From Candidatus Limisoma faecipullorum (GTDB taxonomy: Bacteria; Bacteroidota; Bacteroidia; Bacteroidales; Muribaculaceae), in NCBI GenBank assembly GCA_017694955.1, contig JADIMC010000114.1:1-37703 (forward strand): a stretch of 37,703 nt of DNA. Direction: 5' to 3'. The notes below the pieces were generated by a model. It ran no database searches. It was given only the letters and a program-made list of their open reading frames with translations, and was not told the DNA's origin. Position 1 is the first letter of the stretch, and every line of letters starts with the position of its first letter. Below are positions 20,588-28,203 of the stretch, piece after piece. A program made the position numbers and the translations under genes.

Positions 20588-22855
20588 ATGACAACATCAA
20601 ACAAGTCACAGATAGCGAAGAAAAACGAATTTAAGGAGCGGATAATCAATTATTTCAACGAACACAAAAAGGGCTCTTATAATTACAAGCAGGTGTCGGT
20701 AGCTCTTGGTATCGACGGCCGGAAAAACCAGTATATGGTTGCCGATTTGCTTGATGACCTTACAGAAGGCGGCTTTCTCATAGAGCTTATTCCCGGAAAG
20801 TATCAGGCATCGGAAATCACGTCAACTTCTGAAGGGACATTTGTGCGCCGCAGCAATGGTAAGAACAGTGTGCTGATTGACAATTCCGATGTGCCGATTT
20901 TCGTTGCCGAGCGTAATTCGATGCATGCCCTCAATGGCGACCGTGTGAAAGTGCTGCTTTGCGCACAGAGGCGTGGGGCGGAGCCTGAAGCGAAAGTCGT
21001 TGAGGTGATAGAGAAAAAAGACCAGGTGTTTATCGGGACGTTGAAAGTGGATAAGAATTTCGCTTTCTTGAGCACTGACAGCAAATATCTTGCAAGCGAC
21101 ATATTCATTCCTAAGAACAAGCTTAAAGGAGGATGTACGGGCGACAAAGCGATTGCGCGTATCGTGCAATGGAATGATGACGATAAAAGCCCGATTGGCG
21201 AGGTCGTTGACGTATTGGGTCGTACAGGCGAGAATAATTCGGAAATGAATGCCATCCTCGCTGAATTCGGCTTGCCATATGTGTATCCTAAGAATGTGGA
21301 GGCAGCCGCTAATAAAATCGATGCAGGCATCACACCGGAAGAAATTGCCCGAAGGGAAGATTTCCGTGGAGTGACGACATTCACTATCGACCCGCGTGAT
21401 GCCAAGGACTTTGACGATGCGTTGTCGATACGCCGTCTTGACAATGGCAATTGGGAAGTTGGCGTGCATATTGCAGATGTCACCCACTATGTGCTTCCTG
21501 GCTCGATAATCGATAAGGAAGCGGAGAAGCGCGCCACTTCGGTATATCTTGTTGACCGTACGGTGCCGATGCTTCCGGAAAGGCTTTGCAACGGCATCTG
21601 TTCGTTGCGGCCTGACGAGGAGAAGCTTGCGTTCTCTTGCATATTCGAGCTTGATGAGTATGCCAATATCATAAATCACAGGATTTGCCGTACAGTGATA
21701 AAAAGTGACCGGCGTTTTACTTATGAGGAGGCTCAAGAGGTGATAGAGACAGGCAAGGGCGATTTTGCGGAAGAGATACTTGAGCTTGATAAGCTTGCCA
21801 AGATATTGAGGAAACGTCGTTTCGACAATGGCGCTGTCAATTTCGACCGTTTCGAGGTGCGGTTTGAAATCGACGAGACGGGCCATCCGGTCAGTGTGTA
21901 TTTTAAAGTGTCGAAGGACGCCAACAAGCTGATTGAAGAATTTATGCTGCTTGCCAACAAGCAGGTGGCAACCGAGATAGGTAAACCGAAGGGAAAGAAA
22001 AAACCGAAACCGTTCGTTTACCGTATTCACGACAATCCCGATCCGGACAAGATGGCTAATTTCTCGGAGATAGCCGCACGTTTCGGTTATAAGGTTAAGA
22101 CGAAAGGCAAAGCTTCTGAAGTCAACAACTCTCTGAATAAAATGCTTGTCAGCGTGAAAGGGCATGCGGAGGAGAATCTTTTGTCGATTCTGGCAATCCG
22201 TTCGATGGCGAAAGCGGTGTATTCCACTGTCAACATTGGCCATTATGGTTTGGCTTTTGATTACTATACACATTTCACATCGCCCATACGCCGTTATCCT
22301 GATATGATGGTGCATCGTTTGCTTGACCGCTATCTTAATGGCGGACGAGCTGTCAGCAAGGACAAGCTGGAAGGCGAATGCAAGCACTCTTCCGATATGG
22401 AGCAGCTTGCAGCCAATGCGGAGCGCGCGTCAATCAAATACAAGCAGGTGGAATATATGTCAGACCGTCTTGGTCAGGTATATGAAGGTACTGTGTCGGG
22501 TGTCACTGAATGGGGCTTGTATGTGGAAATCGACGAGAACAAATGCGAGGGAATGGTTCCGATACGCGACCTTGCCGATGACTATTATGAATTCGACGAG
22601 AAGAATTATTGTCTGATAGGTCGCCGCTACAGGCATATGTACCAACTTGGAGATAAGCTTACCATACAAGTGGCGCGTGCCGACCTCAATAAGAAGCAGC
22701 TTGATTTTGCCATTGTTGACGAAGTGGGGGAGTCTCCGGTATTGGATAAGAGTGGCAATGTAGTGAAGCCTTCGAAAGAAAAATCGAAAAAATCAACATC
22801 GAATAAGTCTCAGGCGAAGCTTTCGCAAAAAAAGTCAAAACGAAAACGCAGATAA
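20588..22855 (+). CDS. rnr: Ribonuclease R
   Basis: The 755-residue 3'-5' exoribonuclease has N-terminal cold-shock/OB domains (FVRRSNGKNSVLIDN, KVDKNFAFLSTDSKY), an RNB catalytic domain with TIDPRDAKDFDDALS holding the metal-binding aspartates, HIADVTHYV, LPERLCNGICSL and HFTSPIRRYPDMMVHRLL, then an S1 domain (YEGTVSGVTEWGLYVEI) and a Lys/Ser-rich basic tail. This is the RNase R layout and length. RNase R degrades structured RNA and, in E. coli, non-stop mRNAs during trans-translation; the tmRNA gene lies 628 bases downstream. The ATG at 20588 is chosen because the predicted transcription start is near 20547. Confidence 0.95.
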   Translation: MTTSNKSQIAKKNEFKERIINYFNEHKKGSYNYKQVSVALGIDGRKNQYMVADLLDDLTEGGFLIELIPGKYQASEITSTSEGTFVRRSNGKNSVLIDNSDVPIFVAERNSMHALNGDRVKVLLCAQRRGAEPEAKVVEVIEKKDQVFIGTLKVDKNFAFLSTDSKYLASDIFIPKNKLKGGCTGDKAIARIVQWNDDDKSPIGEVVDVLGRTGENNSEMNAILAEFGLPYVYPKNVEAAANKIDAGITPEEIARREDFRGVTTFTIDPRDAKDFDDALSIRRLDNGNWEVGVHIADVTHYVLPGSIIDKEAEKRATSVYLVDRTVPMLPERLCNGICSLRPDEEKLAFSCIFELDEYANIINHRICRTVIKSDRRFTYEEAQEVIETGKGDFAEEILELDKLAKILRKRRFDNGAVNFDRFEVRFEIDETGHPVSVYFKVSKDANKLIEEFMLLANKQVATEIGKPKGKKKPKPFVYRIHDNPDPDKMANFSEIAARFGYKVKTKGKASEVNNSLNKMLVSVKGHAEENLLSILAIRSMAKAVYSTVNIGHYGLAFDYYTHFTSPIRRYPDMMVHRLLDRYLNGGRAVSKDKLEGECKHSSDMEQLAANAERASIKYKQVEYMSDRLGQVYEGTVSGVTEWGLYVEIDENKCEGMVPIRDLADDYYEFDEKNYCLIGRRYRHMYQLGDKLTIQVARADLNKKQLDFAIVDEVGESPVLDKSGNVVKPSKEKSKKSTSNKSQAKLSQKKSKRKRR

Positions 22856-22877
22856 TAACTAAAAAAGAAATTTCATT

Positions 22878-23033
22878 ATGTCGGTTTTAAGAGTATTGCT
22901 TGCAATCATTTTTCCGCCGCTTGCAGTGGCGGACAAGGGTTGCGGCTCTTTTCTGATTGTGCTGATTCTCACTGTCCTCGGATGGATTCCGGGCGTGATA
23001 GGTGCATTGATAATCCTCAATAGGGGGAAATGA
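22878..23033 (+). CDS. YqaE/Pmp3-family small membrane protein
   Basis: This 51-residue frame starts MSVLRVLLAIIFPPLAVADK and continues with GCGSFLIVLILTVLGWIPG and a final LIILNRGK. Two hydrophobic segments joined by a short loop, with FPPLAV in the first and LGWIPG(V)IGAL in the second, are diagnostic of YqaE/Pmp3/UPF0057 proteins, stress-linked small proteins of the cytoplasmic membrane whose molecular role is unclear. It begins 22 bases after the RNase R stop. Its TGA overlaps the next ATG (ATGA at 23030-23033), so the downstream gene is translationally coupled. Confidence 0.85.
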   Translation: MSVLRVLLAIIFPPLAVADKGCGSFLIVLILTVLGWIPGVIGALIILNRGK

Positions 23034-23416
23034 TTGATTCTAAGAGCAAAATGAGAGATGAAGCACTGATAGCCGAGTCTGATAATGATATGGAGATTGT
23101 ATCGTCTCTCTCTGTCGGATTTGATCTTTTCGGCAACCTTGTCGTGGAAATGGACTATGCTGATGGGAGCGATAGCCGTTACGATTATCGGCTGGATGCG
23201 ATTGTCGATAAGGATGAGCTTGTGTTGTTGTCAAAAGAGTTGGAATCTTTCAACGAGTCGTTGCCGCTTGCCATTTCCGACCGGTTCGGGAAAGGGTGGA
23301 AGCTGTTGACTCCGTCGGATATTGACGGCGTTTTCAGCGACATACTTGATTTCATACTTGATTGTGGCGCACATTACAAGTTGAAACGAGACCGGTTGGA
23401 CAATAATCAGGTATAA
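23030..23416 (+). CDS. Hypothetical acidic protein coupled to YqaE
   Basis: The 128-residue protein is soluble, without signal peptide or membrane segment, and acidic in its first two thirds. A beta-rich region (SLSVGFDLFGNLVVEMDY, then DSRYDYRLDAIV) is followed by alpha-helical stretches (KDELVLLSKELESFNESLP) and a C-terminal DIDGVFSDILDFILDCGAHY. I do not recognise the family. It overlaps the yqaE-like gene by 4 bases, which supports it being real and expressed with it, and ends 25 bases before the C-terminal side of the ssrA promoter region. Confidence 0.65.
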   Translation: MIDSKSKMRDEALIAESDNDMEIVSSLSVGFDLFGNLVVEMDYADGSDSRYDYRLDAIVDKDELVLLSKELESFNESLPLAISDRFGKGWKLLTPSDIDGVFSDILDFILDCGAHYKLKRDRLDNNQV

Positions 23417-23418
23417 AT

Positions 23419-23468
23419 TTTGCTGTTAAATAAAATGTGGCTAACTTTGAAGCCACATCGCTTCAAAG
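23419..23468 (+). promoter_or_regulatory. ssrA promoter with two overlapping inverted repeats
   Basis: TTTG at 23419-23422 and TAACTTTG at 23442-23449 are 19 bases apart, an ideal promoter. TGTGGCT (23436-23442) pairs with AGCCACA (23451-23457) around the -7 box. CTTTGAAGC (23445-23453) pairs with GCTTCAAAG (23460-23468) across the likely start site near 23456. The two repeats share bases and cannot both form. Confidence 0.65.
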
Positions 23469-23483
23469 CGTATGCAAGACAAT

Positions 23484-23882
23484 GGGGATGACCGGTTTTG
23501 ACAGCGTGTAGAGGTGGTATGTAAGCATGCAGAGCGATGATGGCTATGCTCTATAATCTCAGACATCAAGAATTTAACTGGCGAAAATAACTACGCTCTC
23601 GCTGCCTAACCGAAGTACAGTAAGTTAGCTTTATTCCTGTCACAGTGGCAGGAACGAGACATCACCCGATTGCCCCGCTCCGGGACGTTTCGATAAGGTG
23701 GTGCTGAAAAATCCGGAGCTGGGAATGTCTGTTCTCCGGTGGCATTCCGAGATTTTAGGAGATAAGCTTCAGGTTGGTAGTCCTGATCCTGCCTGCTGCC
23801 GACAATCAAGTCGGGAATAAGCATGTAGAAAGCATATTGTTTCCACGTTTGGACGAGAGTTCGAATCTCTCCATCTCCACCA
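23484..23882 (+). ncRNA. ssrA: Transfer-messenger RNA (tmRNA)
   Basis: The 399-base RNA has the tRNA-like ends GGGGATG (23484-23490) and CATCTCC (23872-23878) followed by ACCA, so CCA is encoded. GAGAGTTCGAATCTCTC forms the T arm. The tag reading frame is at 23580-23609: GGC GAA AAT AAC TAC GCT CTC GCT GCC TAA, giving GENNYALAA after the alanine carried by the RNA itself. The one-piece, non-permuted form rescues stalled ribosomes together with SmpB and tags the product for proteolysis. It has its own promoter and a terminator. Confidence 0.97.
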
Positions 23883-23914
23883 GAATGGGATTCGTCGGAT
23901 TTCAGAAAAAATTG

Positions 23915-23946
23915 AAAAGGCACCGTATAAATGGTGCCTTTTTGTT
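23915..23946. terminator. Bidirectional terminator between ssrA and the AAA ATPase gene
   Basis: AAAAGGCACC (23915-23924) pairs with GGTGCCTTTT (23933-23942) around an 8-base loop and is followed by T-rich sequence. On the minus strand the hairpin is again followed by T-rich sequence (from 23914 leftward), so it can end both the tmRNA and the convergent gene. Confidence 0.85.
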
Positions 23947-24030
23947 TTAGTTGAAGTTGTTTCATCCCTTATGGTTAGCGATATGCTTGTTTTTGCTCCG
24001 GACGTTTCTGTTGCTAAAAATCATCAGGTA

Positions 24031-25716
24031 TTATATCCGGAATCCGATGCGTGTTTTTCCCCTTTCCGATATGCGCTCGTTTCTGCATATTTCTACGAGT
24101 GAAGGCAAATCCAAAATGTCCTTGCCGTTCAAAATGTCCTTGCCGGAATGTTTTCTCACCACATTCTCAATTTCTCCTCCGGAAAAATCGAATTGCGAAG
24201 CAAGTGTGCAAGCGTCTTTTTCGGTCAGTCCCGGCATCATCGATTGCCATATCAAGGCGCTTGTCTCTACCGACGGCTTTTCAAATCTTACCTTGTATAA
24301 GAACCGCCGTTCGAATGCCTTGTCGAGATTGTCTGTCAGATTGGTGGTGGCAATCATAATCCCTTCCAGAGTCTCCATTTCCTGGAGGATGATGTTCTGG
24401 ATGGAATTCTCCATTTTGTCAACTGAGCGTGCTGCTCCTTCGATGCGTACTCCAAGTACGGCATCGGCTTCGTTGAACAGCAGTATCGGAGCCTGTCCGG
24501 AGCTGTGGCAGATATCGCGGTAGCGGATGAAAATCGTTTTTATGTTCTTCTCGCTTTCGCCTACCCAACAGCTTTTTATCTTGTCAACGTCCACACGGAA
24601 AATGTAGCGATTGGTATGCCGGGCAAGCTGATATACGGTTTCCGTCTTACCTGTCCCGGGCGCGCCGTAGAACAGGCAGCAGAAACCTGTGCGCATGCCA
24701 GCCGCATGTAAGCGGCTTTGGATTTCTGTGAACCGTCCTTCCGACAGGAGTGAATACAACTCTTCTACCTGGCTTCTCTCAGATGCGTTGTAAAATAATT
24801 TCTTTTCCGGGAAAGCGCTGCATTTTATCAGGTCTCTTTCCAGCTTGCCTGTACGTTTCAGGACAAATTCCGACAGTACATCGGTTTTGGCAAAATCGGT
24901 CAGCTTATAACGGTTGGAGACGGCGTAACCCTCTTCGTTGACGTTTTCTATCAACATATGGTCAAATAATTCTGAGCTATGGTTCGCAAGGCACATTTTT
25001 ATATAATGTGGTATTTTGCAATCGTATAAATTTTCTATGTCTGAAAAACCGATATTGTCGTCATTGTTCTCAATGAAAAGGTGTGCCATATAGATGAATA
25101 GGAGAGTGTCTTCACTGTCCAAGCCGAATTTGTTCAGCATCGTGGCGAAGTGTGAGTCGCTAATATCTTCAAGATACGTTGTGGTGCGTGACATTAATTG
25201 ATCATAGGAGATTTCCTTGTTGTCTTTTTCGTCCATCAACTTGTCAAAACGGTCAAAGAAATCGACCACGTCACTAACCGGCTTGGGAATATGGACGTAC
25301 GGTTTGTCCTTTACTAAGGAATCAATCACCTCTGCCGGTACACGGTATGATTTATTGTTCCTGTTGCGGCGGATACGTATATAGCGCTTTTTCTCCAATT
25401 CCTCTGCTTCGCTTATGAAGCGGAGCAGTCGGGTCGTGCGGCAACCTGTACGTACCACTATGTCGGACAAGGAAATGCAGTTGTCCATACTGCAGTCAAC
25501 GAGTAGTGCCAGCAATACTGTCTGGTTGTTTGTCAATTTCAGTTTGCGGGCGGCATAATTAATGCTGGAAGACGCTTTCTCCCAAAAATCATCGTTGAGT
25601 GCTGATTCTTCAGCAAGCTCTACAATGTTTTCAAAAGCTTCAAGCACACTTTTTTGCTTCTGATTGGATTCGGAAGCTATGTCGTTTGGGTTTGGTGTTG
25701 TGGCGAGCTCTTCCAT
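24031..25716 (-). CDS. Winged-helix AAA-family ATPase of unknown role
   Basis: The 561-residue protein has an acidic N-terminus, then a region near 60-130 with a DNA-binding winged-helix look (LSDIVVRTGCRTTRLLRFIS, KKRYIRIRRNRNNKSYRV), a helical middle part and a C-terminal AAA module. GAPGTGKTE near 350 is Walker A. The Walker B region near 410-418 reads ILLFNEADA, with Asn where most AAA proteins have Asp. ATTNLTDNLDKAFERRF supplies sensor 1 and the arginine finger, and FSGGEIENVVRKH sensor 2. The fold suggests a remodelling ATPase with a nucleic-acid-binding or partner-binding front; substrate unknown. The gene is monocistronic. A 6-residue repeat (GKDILN GKDILD) lies near the C-terminus. 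Confidence 0.75.
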   Translation of the reverse strand: MEELATTPNPNDIASESNQKQKSVLEAFENIVELAEESALNDDFWEKASSSINYAARKLKLTNNQTVLLALLVDCSMDNCISLSDIVVRTGCRTTRLLRFISEAEELEKKRYIRIRRNRNNKSYRVPAEVIDSLVKDKPYVHIPKPVSDVVDFFDRFDKLMDEKDNKEISYDQLMSRTTTYLEDISDSHFATMLNKFGLDSEDTLLFIYMAHLFIENNDDNIGFSDIENLYDCKIPHYIKMCLANHSSELFDHMLIENVNEEGYAVSNRYKLTDFAKTDVLSEFVLKRTGKLERDLIKCSAFPEKKLFYNASERSQVEELYSLLSEGRFTEIQSRLHAAGMRTGFCCLFYGAPGTGKTETVYQLARHTNRYIFRVDVDKIKSCWVGESEKNIKTIFIRYRDICHSSGQAPILLFNEADAVLGVRIEGAARSVDKMENSIQNIILQEMETLEGIMIATTNLTDNLDKAFERRFLYKVRFEKPSVETSALIWQSMMPGLTEKDACTLASQFDFSGGEIENVVRKHSGKDILNGKDILDLPSLVEICRNERISERGKTRIGFRI

Positions 25717-25743
25717 CTTTGTTATTCGTTTTTAGTTTGTTGG

Positions 25744-25751
25744 CAAATTTA
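25744..25751 (-). promoter_or_regulatory. -7 element of the AAA ATPase gene
   Basis: On the minus strand the sequence reads TAAATTTG, an exact TAnnTTTG match, 28 bases before the start codon at 25716. A clear -33 TTTG is missing. Confidence 0.45.
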
Positions 25752-26383
25752 GAATGCAGGTGTGTCAGATTGTGGCACAGGTTCTGGAGAAATCATGGTG
25801 CCCCGTTGTATTCCTTTGTGCAGATAATATCGGCGAAGTGTATTTTCCTATTATTTTCATAAATTCAATAACAATGGTTTTAATTCCCAGCCATTCCTGT
25901 GTGATGGCGGATTTGTTTAAAATCATATTGACTTTTCATATTCTTGACTTTGTCCGGCTCCTGATTGCGTCGCTTGAGCGTGATACTTGCATTGCTGCGC
26001 GTGGATATGACGGATTGGCATATCAACCCGCACAGATGCATCAGCATCTGGAATACGGACGATTAGTCAGAATGCGATAGTCAAAATGACTGTCACTTAT
26101 TTCAAATGGTTTGGCACACAATACATACGTGCCTCGTAGGATTACTAACGCATAGCAATAGTTGCTGACAAAATAAATTGTGTAATTGTTAAGATTTACT
26201 GTTAGTTACACTTTGGTATTCTTCAAATTTGCTGTTAATTTAAAATTGTTTTGAGTAATGATGTGCGTTGTTTTTTGTTGATAGTAAAAGATGTGTTGTT
26301 CACACAGGAATTAGTAGTTCATCACAGTTTGTATTAAATTACACGACAAAGTTATGATACTTTTGTGAGATGTGCAACTTTTT
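25752..26383. other. Long AT-rich intergenic region without a convincing gene
   Basis: About 630 bases separate the divergent AAA ATPase gene from the next plus-strand frames. Short open frames exist on both strands (108 codons on plus at 25754-26080), but none looks like a known protein or has a signal of translation. From 26100 the sequence becomes very AT-rich. TACTTTTG at 26358-26365 is an exact -7 match that would serve the small frame at 26384, though no -33 box stands at the right distance. Decayed coding sequence in 25760-26090 cannot be excluded. Confidence 0.4.
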
Positions 26384-26539
26384 GTGAAAAAAACTTTTTT
26401 ATTGTTGCTTGGCAAAGTGCGTCAGCTTGCGGAATATACGTTAGATTTCTTGTTTCGTGAATCCGATATGGACAACATAGCCTTAAGAGTGCGAGAGGTG
26501 CTGGATATTCCTGAATCACGTCAAAATGTTTTCTGTTAA
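26384..26539 (+). CDS. Possible 51-residue small protein
   Basis: A GTG at 26384 opens a frame starting MKKTFLLLLGKVRQLAEYTL and ending ESRQNVFC, with a TAA at 26537. The middle part looks like a charged amphipathic helix (SDMDNIALRVREVLD). A -7 element (TACTTTTG, 26358-26365) lies 18 bases upstream. There is no Shine-Dalgarno sequence, the start is GTG and I know no homologous family. It may equally be the remnant of a longer gene. Confidence 0.3.
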   Translation: MKKTFLLLLGKVRQLAEYTLDFLFRESDMDNIALRVREVLDIPESRQNVFC

Positions 26540-26581
26540 TAATATATGGCTGTTGGGTGTGGTGAAAGTTGCGTTTTTTTG

Positions 26582-26589
26582 TAAATTTG
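26582..26589 (+). promoter_or_regulatory. -7 element of the Sel1-repeat gene
   Basis: TAAATTTG matches TAnnTTTG and lies 39 bases before the ATG at 26629, placing the transcript start near 26596. No -33 box is evident at 19-21 bases. This argues against a longer protein starting at 26569. Confidence 0.45.
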
Positions 26590-26628
26590 TATGAATCAAA
26601 CTTATTCAGGATATTAAAACGAATCAGA

Positions 26629-27183
26629 ATGAAAAGAATTTTTGCATTAATTGCGGTTGTCGTCATCGCAATGACGGCTGCGGCGCAGGGGCATCAGAAT
26701 GCCAAAGGTTCACAAGTTGAACAAAGCACGTCTTTGGAAAACCATAAGTTGTGGTTTAATATGCAGGCATCGGAGCTGAAAGCGAAAGCGGAACAGGGTG
26801 TTACCGATGCGCAATATTATTTGGGATTCCGCCATATGATAGGCAGAGGTGTTGAACACGACTATTCACAGGCGGAATATTGGTTAAAAAAAGCGGCGGA
26901 CAAGGGCGATTCCAGGGCACAGTACGAGCTTGGAATAATATATGCTACTGATTCCGGTCCTGTTGAATTCACCGCTTATTATGATTTGGAGAAAGCCAAA
27001 TACTGGTACGGCAAAGCAGCCGCACAAGGGTATGAAGCAGCAGCGGAAGCATTAAAAAAATTAGAAAAAAAAGAAGAGAGAGCAAAAAGAATGGAGGGTT
27101 TGAAATCTGTCAAGAAAGAGACCAATGATTCAATCGATCTCGGAGATGTTTTGGAATATATGGAAAATCCGTGGCTTTTTTAG
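26629..27183 (+). CDS. Secreted Sel1-repeat protein
   Basis: The 184-residue protein starts with a clear signal peptide (MKRIFALIAVVVIAMTAAAQ). Three Sel1-like (TPR-related) repeats follow: AKAEQGVTDAQYYLGFRHM, the DYSQAEYWLKKAADKGDSRA unit with YELGIIY, and DLEKAKYWYGKAAAQGYEAA. Such alpha-solenoids mediate protein contacts, here presumably in the periplasm. A Lys/Glu-rich helix (LKKLEKKEERAKRMEG) and a short acidic tail end the protein. No catalytic domain is present. It is a single-gene unit between a promoter and a bidirectional terminator; the partner is unknown. Confidence 0.8.
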   Translation: MKRIFALIAVVVIAMTAAAQGHQNAKGSQVEQSTSLENHKLWFNMQASELKAKAEQGVTDAQYYLGFRHMIGRGVEHDYSQAEYWLKKAADKGDSRAQYELGIIYATDSGPVEFTAYYDLEKAKYWYGKAAAQGYEAAAEALKKLEKKEERAKRMEGLKSVKKETNDSIDLGDVLEYMENPWLF

Positions 27184-27214
27184 AGCTATCGGGAAAGTGG
27201 ATGATTCAATATCA

Positions 27215-27247
27215 AAAAGCGTGCGATGAATTTCACCGCACGCTTTT
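27215..27247. terminator. Bidirectional terminator between convergent genes
   Basis: AAAAGCGTGCG (27215-27225) pairs perfectly with CGCACGCTTTT (27237-27247) around an 11-base loop. T-rich sequence follows on the plus strand, and the arms themselves give T runs in both directions. It serves the Sel1 gene and the minus-strand operon ending at 27272. Confidence 0.85.
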
Positions 27248-27271
27248 ATTGTTTTTCTGACACAAAAATGC

Positions 27272-27787
27272 TTACTTCTTAAGCATATAGCGGAGAACGG
27301 CATAACCGCCGGCTATCTGCAGCAGCATTCCTGGATATCCGAGGCGGAAATCCTGCAACGCAGCGTCGAGGCTTCCGGTAATCGCCCATTCTGCCATGCC
27401 TCCAGCCAACTGATATGCCACTACCACAGCTGCGAGAAGCAACAGCGACACTTTCCGGAACCGTGATGCCGCGAAAGCTGCGAATGCAGCCAATAACGAT
27501 GACTTGACCAATATCACCGGAAGCAGGGCCAATGCCGGCATTCCGAAGCACAGGCTGTTGACTGCCGGGGAGAGTACTGCGGTAATCAGACCGGCTTTCC
27601 ACCCATACTTATATGCCGCTACCAATGTGAAGAAGTAAATCGGCAGCAAAATCATCCCTCCTTGCGGAATAAGATGGCAGAGTTGCGGCAAGATGATATT
27701 GCCAGCGATGAAAAGCGCCGCCACCATATACGTCTTGACATTGCTGTAGCTCAATGAATACAATTTTACAGTAGTTTGCATAGTCAT
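27272..27787 (-). CDS. ECF-type transporter S component-like membrane protein
   Basis: The 171-residue protein is almost entirely hydrophobic, with about five to six predicted membrane helices (MVAALFIAGNIILPQL, MILLPIYFFTLVAAY, AALLPV-type segments and LLLLAAVVVAYQLAGG). Length and pattern fit the substrate-binding S component of energy-coupling factor transporters, including the small-residue-rich first helix and the AVNSLCFGMPALALLPVIL segment. ECF S components bind vitamins or metals; this one cannot be assigned. No ATPase or T component is nearby, so it would share a common ECF module or act alone. Its ATG overlaps the stop of the DUF1893 gene (ATGA at 27784-27787); an ATG two codons later is possible. 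Confidence 0.65.
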   Translation of the reverse strand: MTMQTTVKLYSLSYSNVKTYMVAALFIAGNIILPQLCHLIPQGGMILLPIYFFTLVAAYKYGWKAGLITAVLSPAVNSLCFGMPALALLPVILVKSSLLAAFAAFAASRFRKVSLLLLAAVVVAYQLAGGMAEWAITGSLDAALQDFRLGYPGMLLQIAGGYAVLRYMLKK

Positions 27788-28203
27788 TTATTATTTAAAG
27801 ATGAAACAAAATTCTCTATCAACGGCAGGCATTCTTCTGCCGTGTCACAATCGGAGCAAAGCGATTCCACGGGACAAGGACCGGTGCCTTGACGGTTGAT
27901 TATCCCGTCTGTCAATTTTCCGTAGGAGCAGGGGATGCCATATCTTGACAACAAATCAGCTGCCTTTTGGCTTAATACGGCAGCATATATCTCCTTTATT
28001 CCTCCTGATATCATTAAAGCCGCCGCTCCTTTTCCTACGACTTTATCGGCAATTTCCGCCCCACGGAGAAATTCCGGTTCCTCGTGGAGCAGCCTTAGCA
28101 GGTCAGCAACGCCGCGCTGGTGGAATTGGCGCACCACGCCGCCGTTGGCTATCACGCACGAGCAGCCGCTTTTCTCAAGCAACGTTTTCAATCCGGCATT
28201 CAT
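27784..28203 (-). CDS. DUF1893-family protein with C-terminal cysteine cluster
   Basis: The 139-residue protein has the DUF1893 core: KSGCSCVIANGGVVRQFHQR, RGAEIADKVVGKGAAALM and SGGIKEIYAAVLSQKAADLL. The function of the family is unknown. The tail has a conserved-looking cluster, GPCPVESLCSDC and AEECLP, four cysteines that could bind a metal or an Fe-S cluster. There is no signal peptide, so it is cytoplasmic. The ATG at 28203 overlaps the stop of the reductase gene (ATGA), which decides the start over a longer frame from 28293. It overlaps the ECF-like gene in the same way. Confidence 0.75.
   Translation of the reverse strand: MNAGLKTLLEKSGCSCVIANGGVVRQFHQRGVADLLRLLHEEPEFLRGAEIADKVVGKGAAALMISGGIKEIYAAVLSQKAADLLSRYGIPCSYGKLTDGIINRQGTGPCPVESLCSDCDTAEECLPLIENFVSSLNNK

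Noticed and set aside
20822..22387. 521-codon minus-strand frame opposite rnr
   Set aside because: The sense frame is an unmistakable RNase R and the antisense translation has no recognisable features.
22878..23033. Suspected frameshift in the YqaE-like gene
   Set aside because: A recount of the bases around 22975-22985 gives one uninterrupted 51-codon frame whose stop overlaps the ATG at 23030.
23606..23965. 119-codon minus-strand frame across ssrA
   Set aside because: It covers most of the tmRNA gene, whose tRNA-like ends and tag frame are certain, so the frame is chance.
25754..26080. 108-codon plus-strand frame in the long intergenic region
   Set aside because: No promoter, start signal or recognisable domain; composition resembles random frames, and it overlaps the promoter of the AAA ATPase gene.
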